Below are positions 13,760 to 14,543 of a stretch of 14,543 nt of DNA, one piece after another. Location: the NCBI GenBank assembly GCA_027489415.1, contig JAIXZU010000166.1, positions 1 through 14,543 on the forward strand, given 5' to 3'. The position numbers and the translations under genes are program-made. Source of the DNA: Alphaproteobacteria bacterium. GTDB lineage: Bacteria; Pseudomonadota; Alphaproteobacteria; UBA2136; UBA6156. Position 1 is the first letter of the stretch, and every line of letters begins with the position of its first letter. The notes under the pieces are model-generated. The model did not search any database. It saw only the letters and a list, made by a program, of their open reading frames with translations, and was not told the DNA's origin.

Positions 13760-13863
13760 GGCTCCGGTTTACGGGAAGTGCTGGAGCTTGGGTAGGGGTG
13801 GTGCCGGCACGGTGCTTTCCACCAAAAATGAAATTTTTGGGGAAAGCATCCGGCTGGCACGGT
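13760..13863. repeat. 104-nt hairpin repeat, copy B (between maf and the RNase gene)
   Basis: The core hairpin (13801-13860) has stems GTGCC/GGCAC, TGCTTTCC/GGAAAGCA and CCAAAAAT/ATTTTTGG around GAA. Stem sequences differ from copy A at both partners of several pairs, so base pairing is kept by compensatory change. An extra outer pairing (ACGGGAA at 13771 with TTCCCGT at 13864) exists only in this copy. Its left edge, read on the minus strand, contains the GGAG (13762-13765) that serves as ribosome binding site for the RNase gene. Confidence 0.87.
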
Positions 13864-13906
13864 TTCCCGTGAGAGCGGTGGCGCTGTTGGGGCTGGGGGT
13901 TTTTCA

Positions 13907-14485
13907 TCATTGCTGGAAGGGGTTTACTTTGATGCCTGCGCGGGCGAGGAGTTGGGCGGTTTCGTGGAGGGGGAGGCCGCCAATACCTGATACTGTGCCA
14001 TGAACCATTTGAAGCCATGGTTCTGCGATTTCGATGTGGAGCGCGCCTGAGACCCTCTGCCAAGGTGCTGTTGCGAGATAGTTGCTGATTTCGGTGTTGG
14101 AAAGACGTTTGAGTTTTATCCAATTATTGGAGACTTTGTGATGAAGCTTGCCAGTAGCATCCGCCACCACCACCACTGTTGGAATACTTACACGCCGACC
14201 CGATTGGAGGCGCAGCATTTCGGCTGCTTCTTCAACAGTGGTAGGTGTTTGAAGGATTCGGCGGCCGAGGATAACGGGAGTATCCGCAGCCAGAACGACG
14301 CTGCCGGGGTTGGCCTTGCTGATGGCTTCGGCTTTGGCGATGGCGATGCGTTTGACGTAGGCGAGCGGGGCTTCGTGCTTCAGGGGCGTTTCGTCGACAT
14401 CCGCCGGTTGGATGGTGAAGGGCACACCGAGTTTTTCCAGCAGGAGTTTGCGGTGGGGGGACTGGCTGGCGAGGATGAGGTGCAT
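13907..14485 (-). CDS. maf: Maf/YceF-like nucleotide pyrophosphatase, diverged
   Basis: Maf proteins are cytoplasmic enzymes that hydrolyse non-canonical nucleoside triphosphates to monophosphates (house-cleaning). From the ATG at 14485 the protein has 192 residues, the usual size. The N-terminal signature is intact: LILASQSPHRKLLLEKLGVPF, then ADVDE, AYVKRIAIAKAEAI, and VLAADTPVILG. Later motifs are changed. The usual LGKP is LQTP, removing a conserved Lys, and the usual KAGxYxIQG region reads QRVSGALHIEIAEP. The C-terminal GGLPLHETAQLLARAGI is normal. Activity may therefore be altered. The start has no ribosome binding site; an upstream in-frame TTG (14521) has none either. A/C-rich tandem repeats precede the ATG. 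The maf-RNase E/G gene order is common in alphaproteobacteria and suggests co-transcription. Confidence 0.87.
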   Translation of the reverse strand: MHLILASQSPHRKLLLEKLGVPFTIQPADVDETPLKHEAPLAYVKRIAIAKAEAISKANPGSVVLAADTPVILGRRILQTPTTVEEAAEMLRLQSGRRVSIPTVVVVADATGKLHHKVSNNWIKLKRLSNTEISNYLATAPWQRVSGALHIEIAEPWLQMVHGTVSGIGGLPLHETAQLLARAGIKVNPFQQ

Positions 14486-14515
14486 GGGATTTGGATTAAT
14501 GGTTAATGGATGAAT
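14486..14515. repeat. Short tandem repeat (7-8 nt units) immediately upstream of maf
   Basis: On the plus strand the units GGATTAAT, GGTTAAT and GGATGAAT follow each other. On the maf coding strand this is an A/C/T-rich tract ending right before the ATG, in place of a Shine-Dalgarno sequence. Confidence 0.65.
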
Positions 14516-14543
14516 GGGCAAGGGGTCGTTTGGGGCGATGATT

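Overview
The window looks like a piece of an alphaproteobacterial chromosome. The NADH dehydrogenase genes run nuoA-nuoB-nuoC-nuoD as separate genes, there is a ZapE/AFG1-type ATPase, an RNase E/G-family gene sits directly after maf, and there is an XRE/CI-like regulator of a kind common in that class. The genus cannot be told from the sequence. No rRNA, tRNA, CRISPR array, transposase or prophage structural gene was seen.

Layout. Positions 1-2997 (minus strand) hold the start of the nuo operon: nuoA, nuoB, nuoC, two small unknown genes, then nuoD, which runs off the left edge. Positions 3182-5310 (minus) hold a RimK-like ATP-grasp protein with altered metal ligands and zapE. Positions 5441-7152 (plus) hold an MscS-type channel and an exported thioredoxin-like DUF1223 protein. 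Positions 7258-8520 (plus) encode an unusual fusion of a CI-like DNA-binding domain and a class I SAM methyltransferase. Positions 8559-8981 (minus) encode a small GRDP/DUF1399-like protein, divergent from a small unknown gene at 9192-9503 (plus). Positions 9577-12021 (plus) encode a large O-antigen-ligase-family membrane protein with a TPR-like tail. Positions 12022-12564 carry no gene but hold a terminator, a consensus minus-strand promoter and several repeats. Positions 12565-14485 (minus) hold maf followed by an RNase E/G-family gene flanked by two copies of a 104-nt hairpin repeat.

The most interesting part is 7222-9059. A 26-bp palindrome built on the half-site TGAGAGACTCT lies just before the start codon of the HTH-methyltransferase fusion. 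Three more degenerate copies of the same site lie between the divergent genes at 8981 and 9192, with centres exactly 32 bp apart (about three helical turns). This looks like a self-contained regulatory circuit: the fusion protein probably represses itself and binds cooperatively to control the divergent pair. I know of no characterised regulator of this architecture.

A second theme is a pair of 104-nt hairpin repeats on either side of the RNase gene, whose stems differ but keep pairing by compensatory changes. The upstream copy supplies the RNase gene's ribosome binding site. Tandem repeats of 7-8 nt (A/C-rich on the minus strand) lie immediately before the SD-less starts of nuoD and maf, and one has been absorbed in frame into the RNase gene.
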